The notes under the pieces are model-generated. The model made no database searches. It was not told the DNA's origin and worked only from the letters and a program-made list of their open reading frames with translations. Below, one piece after another: positions 33,376 through 42,333 of a DNA stretch of 64,000 nt. The first letter of the stretch is position 1, and each line of letters starts with the position of its first letter. Source of the DNA: Streptomyces fuscichromogenes (GTDB lineage: Bacteria; Actinomycetota; Actinomycetes; Streptomycetales; Streptomycetaceae); assembly GCF_014645815.1 (NCBI RefSeq), contig NZ_BMML01000017.1:62001-126000 (forward strand). Direction: 5' to 3'. A program made the translations under genes and the position numbers.

Positions 33376-34146
33376 GTGAGCGCACTCCTCACGGTCGCGG
33401 CCGACGGCCACAACGAGACCGTCCTCAACGGCGCCCTGGTGCTCGCCCTGCCGATCGCGCTGCTCGGCGGACTCGTCTCCTTCTTCTCGCCGTGCGTGCT
33501 GCCCCTCGTCCCCGGCTACCTCTCGTACGTCACCGGGGTCGCCGGCACCGATCTCGCGGACGCCCGGCGCGGCCGGATGGCCACGGGCGCCGCCCTCTTC
33601 GTGCTCGGTTTCACCGCCGTGTTCGTCTCGGGCGGTGCGCTCTTCGGCTACTTCGGCTCGACGCTCCTGGAGCACTCCAGCGGACTCAGCAAGGTGCTCG
33701 GCGTGCTGATGATCGCCATGGGCGTCTTCTTCATGGGCCTGATGCCCTGGTTCACCCAGCGCGAGTTCCGCTTCCACCGGCGGCCGGTGGCCGGTCTGAT
33801 AGGGGCACCCGTGCTGGGCGCGCTGTTCGGGATCGGCTGGACCCCGTGCATCGGCCCGACGCTCTCCTCCGTGATCGTGCTGTCCTCCCAGCAGGGCAGC
33901 GCCGGCCGCGGTGCCATACTGACCGTCGCCTACTGCCTGGGCCTCGGTGTGCCCTTCGTGGTCACCGCGGTCGCCTTCCGCAAGGCGCTCGGCGCCTTCG
34001 GCTGGGTCAAGCGCCACTATGTCTGGGTGATGCGCATCGGCGGCACGATGATGATCGTGACCGGTGTGCTGTTGCTGACCGGGGCCTGGGACGGTCTCGT
34101 GCAGGACATGCAGTCCTGGTCCGCCGGCTTCACTGTGGGGATCTGA
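33376..34146 (+). CDS. ccdA: CcdA-type transmembrane thiol reductant carrier
   Basis: A 256-residue protein with six hydrophobic helices. The two conserved Cys lie in VSFFSPCVLPLVPGYLSYV and in GIGWTPCIGPTLSSV, the CcdA/DsbD-beta signature. It passes electrons from cytoplasmic thioredoxin to the ResA-like protein. The GTG at 33376 follows the previous stop by one base. Confidence 0.93.
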   Translation: MSALLTVAADGHNETVLNGALVLALPIALLGGLVSFFSPCVLPLVPGYLSYVTGVAGTDLADARRGRMATGAALFVLGFTAVFVSGGALFGYFGSTLLEHSSGLSKVLGVLMIAMGVFFMGLMPWFTQREFRFHRRPVAGLIGAPVLGALFGIGWTPCIGPTLSSVIVLSSQQGSAGRGAILTVAYCLGLGVPFVVTAVAFRKALGAFGWVKRHYVWVMRIGGTMMIVTGVLLLTGAWDGLVQDMQSWSAGFTVGI

Positions 34147-34149
34147 TCG

Positions 34150-35874
34150 ATGAGCGACACCACGACCGACACCACGACCGACAACGGCGAGCAGGACCAG
34201 CAGGACCTCGGGGCCGCCGGCTCCCAGCTCTCCACCGCTCCCGCCGAGCCGCCGGCCGCACCCGGCCTCGGGGTGATCGGCTGGGCCCGCTGGTTCTGGC
34301 GGCAGCTCACCTCGATGCGGGTCGCGCTGCTGCTGCTCCTGCTGCTGTCGCTGGGCGCGATCCCCGGCTCGCTGATCCCGCAGAGCGGCGCCGACATCAA
34401 CAAGGTCGCCGACTTCCAGAAGACCCACAAGACGCTGTCGCCGATCTACGACAGGCTCGGCCTGTTCCACGTCTACAGCTCGGTGTGGTTCTCGGCGATC
34501 TACATCCTGCTCTTCGTCTCCCTCGTCGGCTGCATCATCCCGCGCGCCTGGCAGTTCGTGGGCCAGCTGCGCGGCCGCCCGCCGGGCGCCCCGAAGCGGC
34601 TGGACCGGCTCCCGGCGTACACGACGTGGCGGACGGCGGCCGCGCCGGAGGAGGTCCGCGAGGCGGCCCTCGGACTCCTGAAGAAGCGGCGCTTCCGCGC
34701 GCACCTCGCCGGGGACGCGGTCGCCGCCGAGAAGGGCTACGTCCGGGAGTTCGGCAACCTGGTCTTCCACATCGCGCTGATCGTGCTGCTGATCGCGTTC
34801 GCCTCCGGCCAGATGTACAAGTCGGACGGCACCAAGCTGGTCGTCGAGGGCGACGGGTTCGCCAACTCGATCCTCCAGTACGACGACTTCAAGTCCGGCT
34901 CCATGTTCAGCACCGACGACCTGGTGCCGTTCAGCTTCGACCTGAAGAACTTCCACGCGACCTACCAGACCAGCGGCCCCAGCAAGGGCACCCCGGTCAC
35001 CTTCGCCGCCGACATCGACTACAGCGAGGGGGCCTACGGCAGGTCGAAGCGGACCACCATCAAGGTGAACGAGCCGCTGCACATCGGCGACGCCAAGGTC
35101 TACCTCGTCAGCCACGGCTACGCCCCCGTCATCACCGTCCGCGACAGCAAGGGCAAGGTCGTCTACCACGACGCCGTCCCGATGCTCCCGCTCGACGCCA
35201 ACATCAGCTCCCAGGGCGTGGTGAAGGTGATGGACGGCTACCGGAGCGCCCAGGGCGTCAGCGAGCAGCTCGGCATCCAGCTGTTCTTCGTGCCGACCTA
35301 CGGCGGCGGCTCCTCCGTCCTCTCCACCTTCCCGGCGCTGGAGAACCCGGTGCTGAACCTGGCGCCGTACCACGGCGACCTCGGCGTCAACTCGGGCATC
35401 CCGCAGAGCGTGTACCAGCTCGACAAGACGCACCTGAAGGAGTTCAAGGACTCCGCGGGCAAGCAGTTCCGGGACAACCTGAAGCCCGGCCAGACCATGC
35501 AGCTGCCGAACGGCGCCGGTTCCGTGACGTTCGAGAAGGGCGTCAGGGAATGGGCCGGCTTCGAGATCGTCCAGGAGCCCGGCAGCAGCTGGGCGCTGGG
35601 CGGTGCGCTCGCCGCGATCTTCGGCCTCGCCGCCTCGCTGTTCATCCAGCGCCGCCGGGTGTGGGTGCGCGCGGTGCCGGGCCCCGACGGCGTCACGGTG
35701 GTCGAGATGGCGGGGCTCGGCCGCAGCGAGTCCGCGAAGGTGCCCGAGGAACTGGGCGACCTCGCGGGAATCCTCTACGACCAGGCGCCGGGGGCTCCCG
35801 ACCCCGACGACTCCTCACCCTCACCCTCCCCCGACCCCGAAGTCGTACCTGCCGAAGGGGCTGAGAAGCGATGA
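34150..35874 (+). CDS. resB: Cytochrome c biogenesis protein ResB
   Basis: A 574-residue membrane protein and one half of the System II heme export and ligation complex. Helices include SMRVALLLLLLLSLGAIPGSLIPQSGAD, a second near LFHVYSSVWFSAIYILLFVSL, a third at FGNLVFHIALIVLLIAFASGQ, and a last near residue 485. The large extracytoplasmic domain lies between helices three and four. The hydrophilic Asp/Thr-rich N-terminus and Pro/Asp-rich C-terminus are cytoplasmic. ATGA overlaps ccsB. Confidence 0.93.
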   Translation: MSDTTTDTTTDNGEQDQQDLGAAGSQLSTAPAEPPAAPGLGVIGWARWFWRQLTSMRVALLLLLLLSLGAIPGSLIPQSGADINKVADFQKTHKTLSPIYDRLGLFHVYSSVWFSAIYILLFVSLVGCIIPRAWQFVGQLRGRPPGAPKRLDRLPAYTTWRTAAAPEEVREAALGLLKKRRFRAHLAGDAVAAEKGYVREFGNLVFHIALIVLLIAFASGQMYKSDGTKLVVEGDGFANSILQYDDFKSGSMFSTDDLVPFSFDLKNFHATYQTSGPSKGTPVTFAADIDYSEGAYGRSKRTTIKVNEPLHIGDAKVYLVSHGYAPVITVRDSKGKVVYHDAVPMLPLDANISSQGVVKVMDGYRSAQGVSEQLGIQLFFVPTYGGGSSVLSTFPALENPVLNLAPYHGDLGVNSGIPQSVYQLDKTHLKEFKDSAGKQFRDNLKPGQTMQLPNGAGSVTFEKGVREWAGFEIVQEPGSSWALGGALAAIFGLAASLFIQRRRVWVRAVPGPDGVTVVEMAGLGRSESAKVPEELGDLAGILYDQAPGAPDPDDSSPSPSPDPEVVPAEGAEKR

Positions 35875-36980
35875 CTTCCGCCGCCGCACACGCGCTCGAC
35901 GTGACCACGCTCGCCGCGACCAACGAGCATCTGGCGAGCATGAGCAACACGCTCGTCTACTCCTCGATGGCCGTCTACACGCTGGCCTTCTTCGCCTACA
36001 TCTTCGAGTGGCTGCTGGGCAGCCGCAGCCGGGTGGCGCGCACCGCCAACGCGCTCACCACCAAGACGGACACGAAGACGGCGCCCGCCGTCACGGTCAA
36101 GAAGGCCGGCGGCACCGCCGTACTGGAGCGCCCGCAGGTCGTGGTCCGCTCCGCGGCGGGCTCCCGGGACGTGCCGGACGGGCCCGGCGCGCACGGCGGC
36201 GACGAGCAGGGCGACCTCTACGGCCGGATCGCGATCTCCCTCACGGTCCTCGCCTTCCTCGTGGAGCTGGCGGGCGTGGCCACCCGCGCGGCCTCGGTGC
36301 AGCGGGCGCCGTGGGGCAACATGTACGAGTTCAACATCACGTTCTCCACGGTCGCGGTCGCCGTCTACCTGACGCTGCTGGCCCTGCGGAAGAACGTCCG
36401 CTGGCTCGGCCTCTTCCTGATCACCACGGTCCTGCTGGACCTCGGCCTCGCGGTCACCGTCCTCTACACGGCGAGCGAGCCGCTGGTCCCGGCCCTGCAC
36501 TCGTACTGGCTCTACATCCACGTCTCGACCGCGATCTTCTGCGGCGCGGTCTTCTACGTCGGCGCGGTCGCCACGATCCTGTACCTCTTCAAGGACGCGT
36601 ACGAGAGCAAGCTGGAGAACGGCGGCAAGCCCGGCAGCTTCGCCACCTCCGTCCTGGAGCGGCTGCCCGCCTCGGCGTCCCTGGACAAGTTCGCCTACCG
36701 CGTGAACGCGGCCGTCTTCCCCCTCTGGACCTTCACGATCATCGCGGGCGCGATCTGGGCGGGCAGCGCCTGGGGCCGCTACTGGAACTGGGACCCCAAG
36801 GAGACCTGGTCCTTCATCACCTGGGTCGCCTACGCCTGCTACCTGCACGCCCGCGCCACCGCCGGCTGGAAGGGCCGCAAGGCCGCCTACCTGGCGATGA
36901 TCGCCTTCGGCTGCTGGCTCTTCAACTACTACGGCGTCAACATCTTCGTGACCGGCAAGCACTCGTACGCGGGCGTCTGA
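35871..36980 (+). CDS. ccsB: Cytochrome c biogenesis protein CcsB (ResC/CcsA type)
   Basis: A 369-residue polytopic protein. The heme-handling WWD-type motif reads WGRYWNWDPKETWSFITWVA, with His residues in adjacent helices (LHSYWLYIHVS and LHARATAG). With ResB it forms the cytochrome c synthetase. An additional hydrophilic loop of about 80 residues lies after the first helix. It is the end of the resA-ccdA-resB-ccsB operon. Confidence 0.94.
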   Translation: MTSAAAHALDVTTLAATNEHLASMSNTLVYSSMAVYTLAFFAYIFEWLLGSRSRVARTANALTTKTDTKTAPAVTVKKAGGTAVLERPQVVVRSAAGSRDVPDGPGAHGGDEQGDLYGRIAISLTVLAFLVELAGVATRAASVQRAPWGNMYEFNITFSTVAVAVYLTLLALRKNVRWLGLFLITTVLLDLGLAVTVLYTASEPLVPALHSYWLYIHVSTAIFCGAVFYVGAVATILYLFKDAYESKLENGGKPGSFATSVLERLPASASLDKFAYRVNAAVFPLWTFTIIAGAIWAGSAWGRYWNWDPKETWSFITWVAYACYLHARATAGWKGRKAAYLAMIAFGCWLFNYYGVNIFVTGKHSYAGV

Positions 36981-37005
36981 GCCGCCCAGGGGCGACACTG
37001 GTGCC

Positions 37006-37404
37006 ATGACCGGTTCCGTCGAACAGGGCACCAGTCAGACCCACGGGAGAACGCACATCCTCCACTTCCTGGTCCGGCTCCCCGGGGCGCCGCACCAGGT
37101 CTGGCCCAGGCTGACGACCCCGGACGGCCTGGCCGCCTGGTTCACCGCCGCCGACGTCCTGCAACCCCGCCTCGGAGGCACGGTCACCCTCCGCGACCTG
37201 GGCACGGGCCGGGTCACGGCGTGGGACGTGGACCGGGTCGCCGAGTACACCGTGGAGAACGGCGGACGGATCCGCTTCCACCTGGAGCGCGACGGGGAGT
37301 CGGCCAGCGCCCTGCGCTTCACGCACGAGTTCAAGGGCGAGGCGGACTCGGAACAGGGCTGGCGGACCAGATTCGAACGCCTGATTGATATCAGCGCTCC
37401 GTAG
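37006..37404 (+). CDS. SRPBCC/AHSA1-like protein
   Basis: A 132-residue START-fold protein. HILHFLVRLPGAPHQVWPRLTTPDGLAAWF is the AHSA1-type opening, and GGTVTLRDLGTGRVTAWDVDRV and FTHEFKGE follow. Such proteins bind small hydrophobic ligands. It starts 25 bp after ccsB and may be co-transcribed with it. The ligand is unknown. Confidence 0.72.
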   Translation: MTGSVEQGTSQTHGRTHILHFLVRLPGAPHQVWPRLTTPDGLAAWFTAADVLQPRLGGTVTLRDLGTGRVTAWDVDRVAEYTVENGGRIRFHLERDGESASALRFTHEFKGEADSEQGWRTRFERLIDISAP

Positions 37405-37418
37405 GAGCCGGGAGCGCT

Positions 37419-39590
37419 TCACCCGCGCAGCCCGGGATACCGGTGCGAGAGTTCCGTGCGGTTGTGGACGCCCAGCTTGCGGTAGACGTTGCCGAGGTGG
37501 AACTCCACCGTCCTCGGGCTGAGGAACAGCGCCGAGGCGGCCTGCTTGTTGGTGGCTCCTGCGACGACCGCCCGGACGACCTGGAACTCCTGCGGAGTCA
37601 GCTCCCCGGGTACCGGCCGGACGGTCTCCCCGGTCGCCGTCAGCTCCCGGTGGCAGCGCTCCGCCCAGACCCGGGCGTCCAGCCGCTCGAAGCCGTCCAG
37701 CGCGCTCCGCAACTGCTCGCGTGCCCTCGTCCGCTGTCCCGCACGGCGCAACTGCTCCCCGTAGACGAGCCGGGTCCGGGCGGTCTCCAGCGGGCAGGGC
37801 ACGTCGGCATGGAGTGCCAGTGCCTGCTCGAAGCAGTCCTCCGCCCCCTTTCCGGCGGCCAGGCCACGCAGTCTGAGGGCGATCGCGGCATGCAGCGGAA
37901 GGTGCACCTGCCCGGCGTGCCGGGCCAGGGACACCCGGGCCCCCTCCGGCAGCGGCAGTCCGCTGCGTATCCGTGCCTCGATGGCGTCGAAGTCGCTGTC
38001 GAGCAGACTGTCGGGATCGTCCGCGGACGTGGACATCGCTCCCTCGCGGAACCGGCGCAGCGCCTCCGGATAGTCGCCGATGCTCAGTTCCAGCAGGCCC
38101 AGGGCCTCACTCGCGTCCCGCGGGTAGTCGGTGTCGGCGCGTTTCAGCGCCAGCGCCCGCCGCCCGTGCTCCCGGCAGAGCTCCGCCTTGCCGCGTACCG
38201 CCTCGACGTGCGCCAGGGCGGACAGGGACAGGTACTGCCAGAACTCGTTGCCGGTGAGCGCGGCCAGTTCGACGGCCTCGGTGGCTGCCGCCCGTGCCGC
38301 CTCGGTACGGCCGGTGAACACGTCCGCGTACGAGGAGACGCACAGCGCGAAGGGCAGCATGCCGAGCGCTCCGGCCGCCCGCAGCCGCTCCAGCAACGTT
38401 TTGACGGTCCGCCGGCCCGGCAGCTGCCCGCCGGTCCGGTTCAGGGCCGCCGCCGGGCAGTTCCCCGACCGGTCCCGGCCCGTGGAGCCCTCCCCCAGGC
38501 GCAGCAGGGTGATGCCGCGGATCAGGGCGGCGGCGGGGTCACCGGACAGCAGCGACGCGAGGGCGGCGTCCGCGAACAGCTCGGAGCTGCACCGCGGGTG
38601 TGCGTCGCAGAGTTCCTCGGCGGCCTGGAACACGGACCGGCGGGCCAGGGCGGGATGTCCGGTGAACAGCTCGGCGCGGCCGGGCCCGGCGGCCGCCTCC
38701 GCACCCGGTCCGGCCCCGTCGGCCAGGAGGCCGGCCCCCACGAGGAGGTTGCGGGCGTGCGGGTCCCGTCCGCAGCAGAGGGTGTCCGAAGCCGTCGCGG
38801 TGAGCCGCAGGAACCGGCCGGGCTCCCCGACGCCGAGCGCCACCGGCCGCTCCCGTGCGGCCGCCGCCGGCAGCGGGTGACGCCCGCTCAGCTGCGGGCC
38901 GGTGAGCCCGTCCACCAGTTCGAGCAGCGCCCTCGGCCTGCCGGCGCCGTCCAGCGCGAGCCGGTGCACCACGTCCTTGTGCGGTCGCACCCCGGTCCGG
39001 TCGGCGACCAGCTCACCGACGGCCGTCTCCACCAGCGCGGCCACCTCCAGCACGGGGAGCGCGACGATCAGCCGGTCGACCGCCGGATCCGGCCGGGTCG
39101 TGACCAGCATGCCGATGTCCTCGGCCAGCAGCCGGCGGGCCGCGAAGGCCAGGGCCTCGGCGGACCAGGGGTCCAGGTCGTGCAGGTCGTCCACGGCGAC
39201 CAACAGCGGGCGTTCCCCGGCGAGTTCGGCGAGCAGGCTCAGGGTCGCGGCGCACACCCCGAGGCGGTCGGCGGCGGGCCGGGCGGGCCCCAGGGCGACA
39301 GCTCCGCGCAGTGCCTCGGCCTGCGCCGCCGGGAGCCGGTCGATGAGGTGGGCGTCGGAGCGGACGAGCTGGCAGAGGCCGGCGAACGCGAGGTGCTTCT
39401 CCGGACCCCAGCCGCGCAGCCAGAGCACCCGCATGCCCTGCGCGCGGGCCGCGTCGGCACCGTGGCGCAGCAGCGCGGTCCTGCCGATGCCGGCGTCGCC
39501 CCGCAGCACCAGGACCCGGCTTCTGCCCCGGCGGGCGTCCAGCACCAGTCGGCCGATCCGCTCCGTCTCCGTGCGCCGTCCGAAGAGCAT
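37419..39590 (-). CDS. LAL-type LuxR-family regulator with altered Walker A
   Basis: A 723-residue regulator with an N-terminal AAA/STAND ATPase, a helical repeat middle and a C-terminal LuxR HTH (LTPQEFQVVRAVVAGATNKQ, then SPRTVEFHLGNVYRKLGV). Walker B is LLVAVDDLHDLD. Walker A reads GDAGIGRT, with Arg37 where Lys is expected, so ATP hydrolysis may be impaired. The ATG at 39590 begins exactly where LAL ATPase domains begin; a TTG at 39680 with an adjacent GAGGGAGG is the alternative. It is divergent from the 132-residue unknown protein and may control it. Confidence 0.85.
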   Translation of the reverse strand: MLFGRRTETERIGRLVLDARRGRSRVLVLRGDAGIGRTALLRHGADAARAQGMRVLWLRGWGPEKHLAFAGLCQLVRSDAHLIDRLPAAQAEALRGAVALGPARPAADRLGVCAATLSLLAELAGERPLLVAVDDLHDLDPWSAEALAFAARRLLAEDIGMLVTTRPDPAVDRLIVALPVLEVAALVETAVGELVADRTGVRPHKDVVHRLALDGAGRPRALLELVDGLTGPQLSGRHPLPAAAARERPVALGVGEPGRFLRLTATASDTLCCGRDPHARNLLVGAGLLADGAGPGAEAAAGPGRAELFTGHPALARRSVFQAAEELCDAHPRCSSELFADAALASLLSGDPAAALIRGITLLRLGEGSTGRDRSGNCPAAALNRTGGQLPGRRTVKTLLERLRAAGALGMLPFALCVSSYADVFTGRTEAARAAATEAVELAALTGNEFWQYLSLSALAHVEAVRGKAELCREHGRRALALKRADTDYPRDASEALGLLELSIGDYPEALRRFREGAMSTSADDPDSLLDSDFDAIEARIRSGLPLPEGARVSLARHAGQVHLPLHAAIALRLRGLAAGKGAEDCFEQALALHADVPCPLETARTRLVYGEQLRRAGQRTRAREQLRSALDGFERLDARVWAERCHRELTATGETVRPVPGELTPQEFQVVRAVVAGATNKQAASALFLSPRTVEFHLGNVYRKLGVHNRTELSHRYPGLRG

Positions 39591-39740
39591 GGCCCAGGGT
39601 AGGACGGGCCGCACCCCGGGGGCGGGGCGGCTGAGGGGCAGTGAGGTGTCTCGGGCGGTACGGGCTGCGGAGGTCGGCAACCTCCCTCATCCGGACCCGG
39701 GCGGCGTACGCGGTGTGTCGTAGCGGATCCGTACCGGCAA

Positions 39741-39760
39741 CCCCGGGGATTTCCCCGGGG
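39741..39760. promoter_or_regulatory. Inverted repeat in the LAL divergent promoter region
   Basis: CCCCGGGG, ATTT, CCCCGGGG form a symmetric element about 65 bp before the unknown gene at 39824 and 150 bp before the LAL start. It could be an operator for the LAL regulator. Each arm is itself palindromic, so other uses are possible. Confidence 0.35.
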
Positions 39761-39823
39761 CGGTCCGGGGAGCCGTCGACCTACGGTGAGGGCACTCGAC
39801 TTCAACGGGGAAGGAGAAGTGGG

Positions 39824-40222
39824 ATGCCCGAGGAATACAACGCGCGGATCAAGGCACTCTCGGTGGTGAGGAAGGGTACGTCCTTCACGGTGGACGTCCT
39901 CGGTGTCAACGACGACTTCGACGTGGTCGCGGACATCGAGGTGGGGGCGTCGTTCAACGCCGTCAGCAGCCGCATCCAGGTCTGGGCGTCGGTCGGCAAC
40001 CAGACCCAGCTCGTCCAGGTCCAGGTCCAGGGGTACGACCAGCCGGCGATTCCCGTGAACGGGACCCGCGCCGAACCGATCCGCATCCCCTTCAACGCTC
40101 TCGACGCCACCAAGGTGACCGAGGGCGACCTCCTTCAGGCGGTCGCCACCCTCAAGGTCATCGCGGGGGCGCTGTCCGACGTCTCCCATGCCAGGAGCGA
40201 GCCGTTCGTCTACGCCTCGTGA
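39824..40222 (+). CDS. Unrecognised 132-residue protein
   Basis: A clear gene: AAGGAGAAG lies eight bases before the ATG and codon use is typical. The protein, beginning MPEEYNARIKALSVVRKGTS, is rich in alternating Val/Ile/Thr strands (SSRIQVWASVGNQTQLVQVQ) and Asp, with no Cys, signal peptide or membrane segment. It looks like an all-beta domain, possibly jelly-roll. I do not recognise a family. It stands next to a divergent LAL regulator and ends at a strong terminator, so it is a single-gene unit. Confidence 0.75.
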   Translation: MPEEYNARIKALSVVRKGTSFTVDVLGVNDDFDVVADIEVGASFNAVSSRIQVWASVGNQTQLVQVQVQGYDQPAIPVNGTRAEPIRIPFNALDATKVTEGDLLQAVATLKVIAGALSDVSHARSEPFVYAS

Positions 40223-40236
40223 GCCACACGTGACGC

Positions 40237-40267
40237 GCGCCGCGGCGGCACCCGACCGCCGCGGCGC
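40237..40267. terminator. Bidirectional terminator hairpin
   Basis: The 12-bp perfect stem GCGCCGCGGCGG / CCGCCGCGGCGC has a seven-base loop and lies between two convergent genes. A second hairpin, AACCGGCCC with GGGCCGGTT at 40296-40319, overlaps the end of the XRE gene. Confidence 0.75.
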
Positions 40268-40289
40268 CCGGACGTCCGGGCGGGGCGGG

Positions 40290-41432
40290 TCACGAAACCG
40301 GCCCGGTCGCGGGCCGGTTCTGAACGGGTGCGGCCGGTGTCCACCGTCTGCGGGCGTCGAGGAACTTCCGCCGGGCGACCACCCGTGCCGTGCGGGACGG
40401 CACCGGCACCCTCGGGTACAGGCAGGCGTACAGCCGCGCCTCGTGCAGCGCCCTGGCCAGCCCCTCGGAGGTGAGCACGAAGCCGCCGGTGCCGCCGTCG
40501 GGGGTGCGTTCGCGGGTGATCAGGCCCTGTGCGGCCAGCCCCTGCCAGGCCTCCGGTTCACCGAAGTCGAGCAGGCGCCCTTCCGGTACCGCCTCGGCGT
40601 TCAGCAGCCGTACCAGCAGGCGCCACTGCCGGCTGGTCATCGCCTCGGCGAGGAACCGGGTCCAGGAGGCGGCCGCCTGGACCGCGGCCCGGTCTATCCG
40701 CTCGGTCAGCAGCTCTATCCGGCTCCGCGCCCGGCGGATGTCGTCCTCGTCCTGGCCGTAGGCGGCGGTCGCCTCCTCCCCGGCGCGCTCCCGGAGATCA
40801 CCGCGCAGCCGCCCCAGCTCATGGTCGACCAGCCGGCAGGTCGTCCCGGCCGAACGCCTCAGCAGCCGGGCCAGGGCGCGCAGTTCGGGCTCGTCGGTGC
40901 CGACGCCGGCCGGCCGGCCGGTCTCGTGGGCGCGGCGGAACAGGGCGGCCAGCAGCCGGGTGATCTCCTGGCGCCGCTCGGCCGCCTGCGGATGCGAGTC
41001 GAGCGAGCGGTGGACGGTGCGCGGGCTGACCGCGAAGACCTCGGCGAGCCGCTGCGGCAGGGTGGCGTACCGGCGGGCCGGGAGTTTGGCGTGCAGTTCC
41101 AGGTCCCGGTAGGTGTTCCGGCTGATGCCGAGCCGGTCGGCCGCCTCGGCGCTGGTGAGGCCCGCCGCGACCCGCAGCCGGCGGATGCCGTCCGCCGCGT
41201 CGGGCACCGCCGGGCACAGTCGGCGCGGCGGGATGCCGAAGACCCCGGCGAGCTGCTCGATGCGCCGCGGCTCGGGCACCGAGGTGCCCTTCTCGTAGGC
41301 GAGGATCCGGGACTTGGAGGTGCCGACGCGACGGGCCAGTTCGGCCGCGCTCAGCAGCCGGCCCTCGACGGGCCGCCGTCGTCGTACCTCGCGCAGTGCC
41401 GCGTTGCTGAAGGGTGCCGTGCCACGGGCCAT
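40290..41432 (-). CDS. Regulator with two tandem XRE helix-turn-helix domains
   Basis: A 380-residue protein. HTH 1 is at residues about 25-80 (LSAAELARRVGTSKSRILAYEKGTS). HTH 2 is at about 83-140 (LRVAAGLTSAEAADRLGISRNTYRDLE). The following 240 residues are Arg/Glu-rich helices, including DDIRRARSRIELLTERIDRA, and a late segment resembling a winged fold (WQGLAAQGLITRERTPDGG). The second HTH lacks the usual polar recognition pattern and may mediate pairing. The ATG at 41432 is the only good start. Targets unknown. Confidence 0.8.
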   Translation of the reverse strand: MARGTAPFSNAALREVRRRRPVEGRLLSAAELARRVGTSKSRILAYEKGTSVPEPRRIEQLAGVFGIPPRRLCPAVPDAADGIRRLRVAAGLTSAEAADRLGISRNTYRDLELHAKLPARRYATLPQRLAEVFAVSPRTVHRSLDSHPQAAERRQEITRLLAALFRRAHETGRPAGVGTDEPELRALARLLRRSAGTTCRLVDHELGRLRGDLRERAGEEATAAYGQDEDDIRRARSRIELLTERIDRAAVQAAASWTRFLAEAMTSRQWRLLVRLLNAEAVPEGRLLDFGEPEAWQGLAAQGLITRERTPDGGTGGFVLTSEGLARALHEARLYACLYPRVPVPSRTARVVARRKFLDARRRWTPAAPVQNRPATGPVS

Positions 41433-41802
41433 GAGAACGCCTTCCCACGCGCGTCACGCCGGACGCGCGCGCGGGAGCGGTACCGTTTCGGCCCGGTCGC
41501 CGGTGGCCGCACACCCGGTGGGGGTGTCCGGCGTGCCGGGCGCGCCGCAGGCAGAGTGGTCTCCTGGTACCGTCTAGGGTTCGAGAGGGTTCTCCAAGTG
41601 GTGCCCCGCACGGCAGTATCGAGGAGTGCGGAGCACGTGACGCGGGGATCCCGTCGAACTCCCGCGGGTGTTCCGTGCGTGAGTGCGTATGTACGGGTCT
41701 GGAGAGTTCGCGGGCCCGCGCCCTGGCGATGTTTTGCCCACCGGTCCAGGACGCGGACCCAGTTGGCCGACCCGGCAGTGTGCGGTGGGTGAGGCGCCTA
41801 CC
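41433..41802. other. 370-bp region without a recognisable gene
   Basis: It lies between the double-XRE gene and the 60-residue membrane protein gene, both on the minus strand. Frames here give only Arg/Pro-rich text. The words GGGTTCGAGAGGGTTCTCC near 41576-41594 include a partial repeat and may belong to the regulator's promoter. Confidence 0.5.
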
Positions 41803-41985
41803 TCATCCGCCGCACCCGCGCCAGAGCCCGATGAGCCCGATCGCGACGCCGACCGCGTCGATGACCAGCTGCACGTGCTCCCAGCGCAGGTTCGTACCGT
41901 CAGGGTGATCCGGCTCCTCGGCACCGGACGGCTGATCGGGAGGTTCTCCCGGCTCCTCCGACTCGGTCTCCTCGGCGTTGGCCAT
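41803..41985 (-). CDS. 60-residue single-span membrane protein
   Basis: A very strong ribosome site (AAAGGAGAAAGG) precedes the ATG at 41985. Residues 1-35 are acidic and Pro-rich (EETESEEPGEPPDQPSG). VQLVIDAVGVAIGLIGLW near the end is a probable membrane segment, followed by RGCGG. Its size, single helix and Cys-bearing tail recall small membrane-acting peptides, but no family is recognised. Confidence 0.6.
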   Translation of the reverse strand: MANAEETESEEPGEPPDQPSGAEEPDHPDGTNLRWEHVQLVIDAVGVAIGLIGLWRGCGG

Positions 41986-42333
41986 GGATCCTTTCTCCTT
42001 TCTCTCGGTGGCACGACAGCAGGCTGGATCGTTCTGCCTGCTGGCCTGCCCCCGGGAGGGGAGTGCGACCACACTACCGAGTTCCTCGTGGCTTGCTGTG
42101 ACCCTTCTCGAACACACAGTGCTCAAAAACCAGCTCGAACGGTCCGGCGCAATCGGAATCCCAACTCCACTTCCGTTCCGCCCCCTTGAAGGAACGTCAA
42201 ACCACCTGCTGGGAGCCGGTTACCGGGAGGGCGTCCCGCGGCGGAGAGTGCAAACGGCCGCAGATCGATCCGGTCATCCACGCAAACCGAATCGATCTGT
42301 GATGTGCGACACACGGAGGCCGGGTGCCCGGCC
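41986..42333. other. 348-bp intergenic region of lower GC
   Basis: No gene found. It is less GC-rich than the surroundings (CTCGAACACACAGTGCTCAA and similar). It probably holds the promoter of the 60-residue protein gene and the 3' untranslated region of the oxygenase gene. Confidence 0.5.

Noticed and set aside
39591..39680. TTG at 39680 as the start of the LAL gene
   Set aside because: The GAGGGAGG directly touches the TTG, and LAL ATPase domains begin at the LFGRRTE text just after the ATG at 39590.
40296..40319. AACCGGCCC hairpin as an operator
   Set aside because: It overlaps the coding end of the XRE gene beside another strong terminator and is better explained as part of transcription termination.
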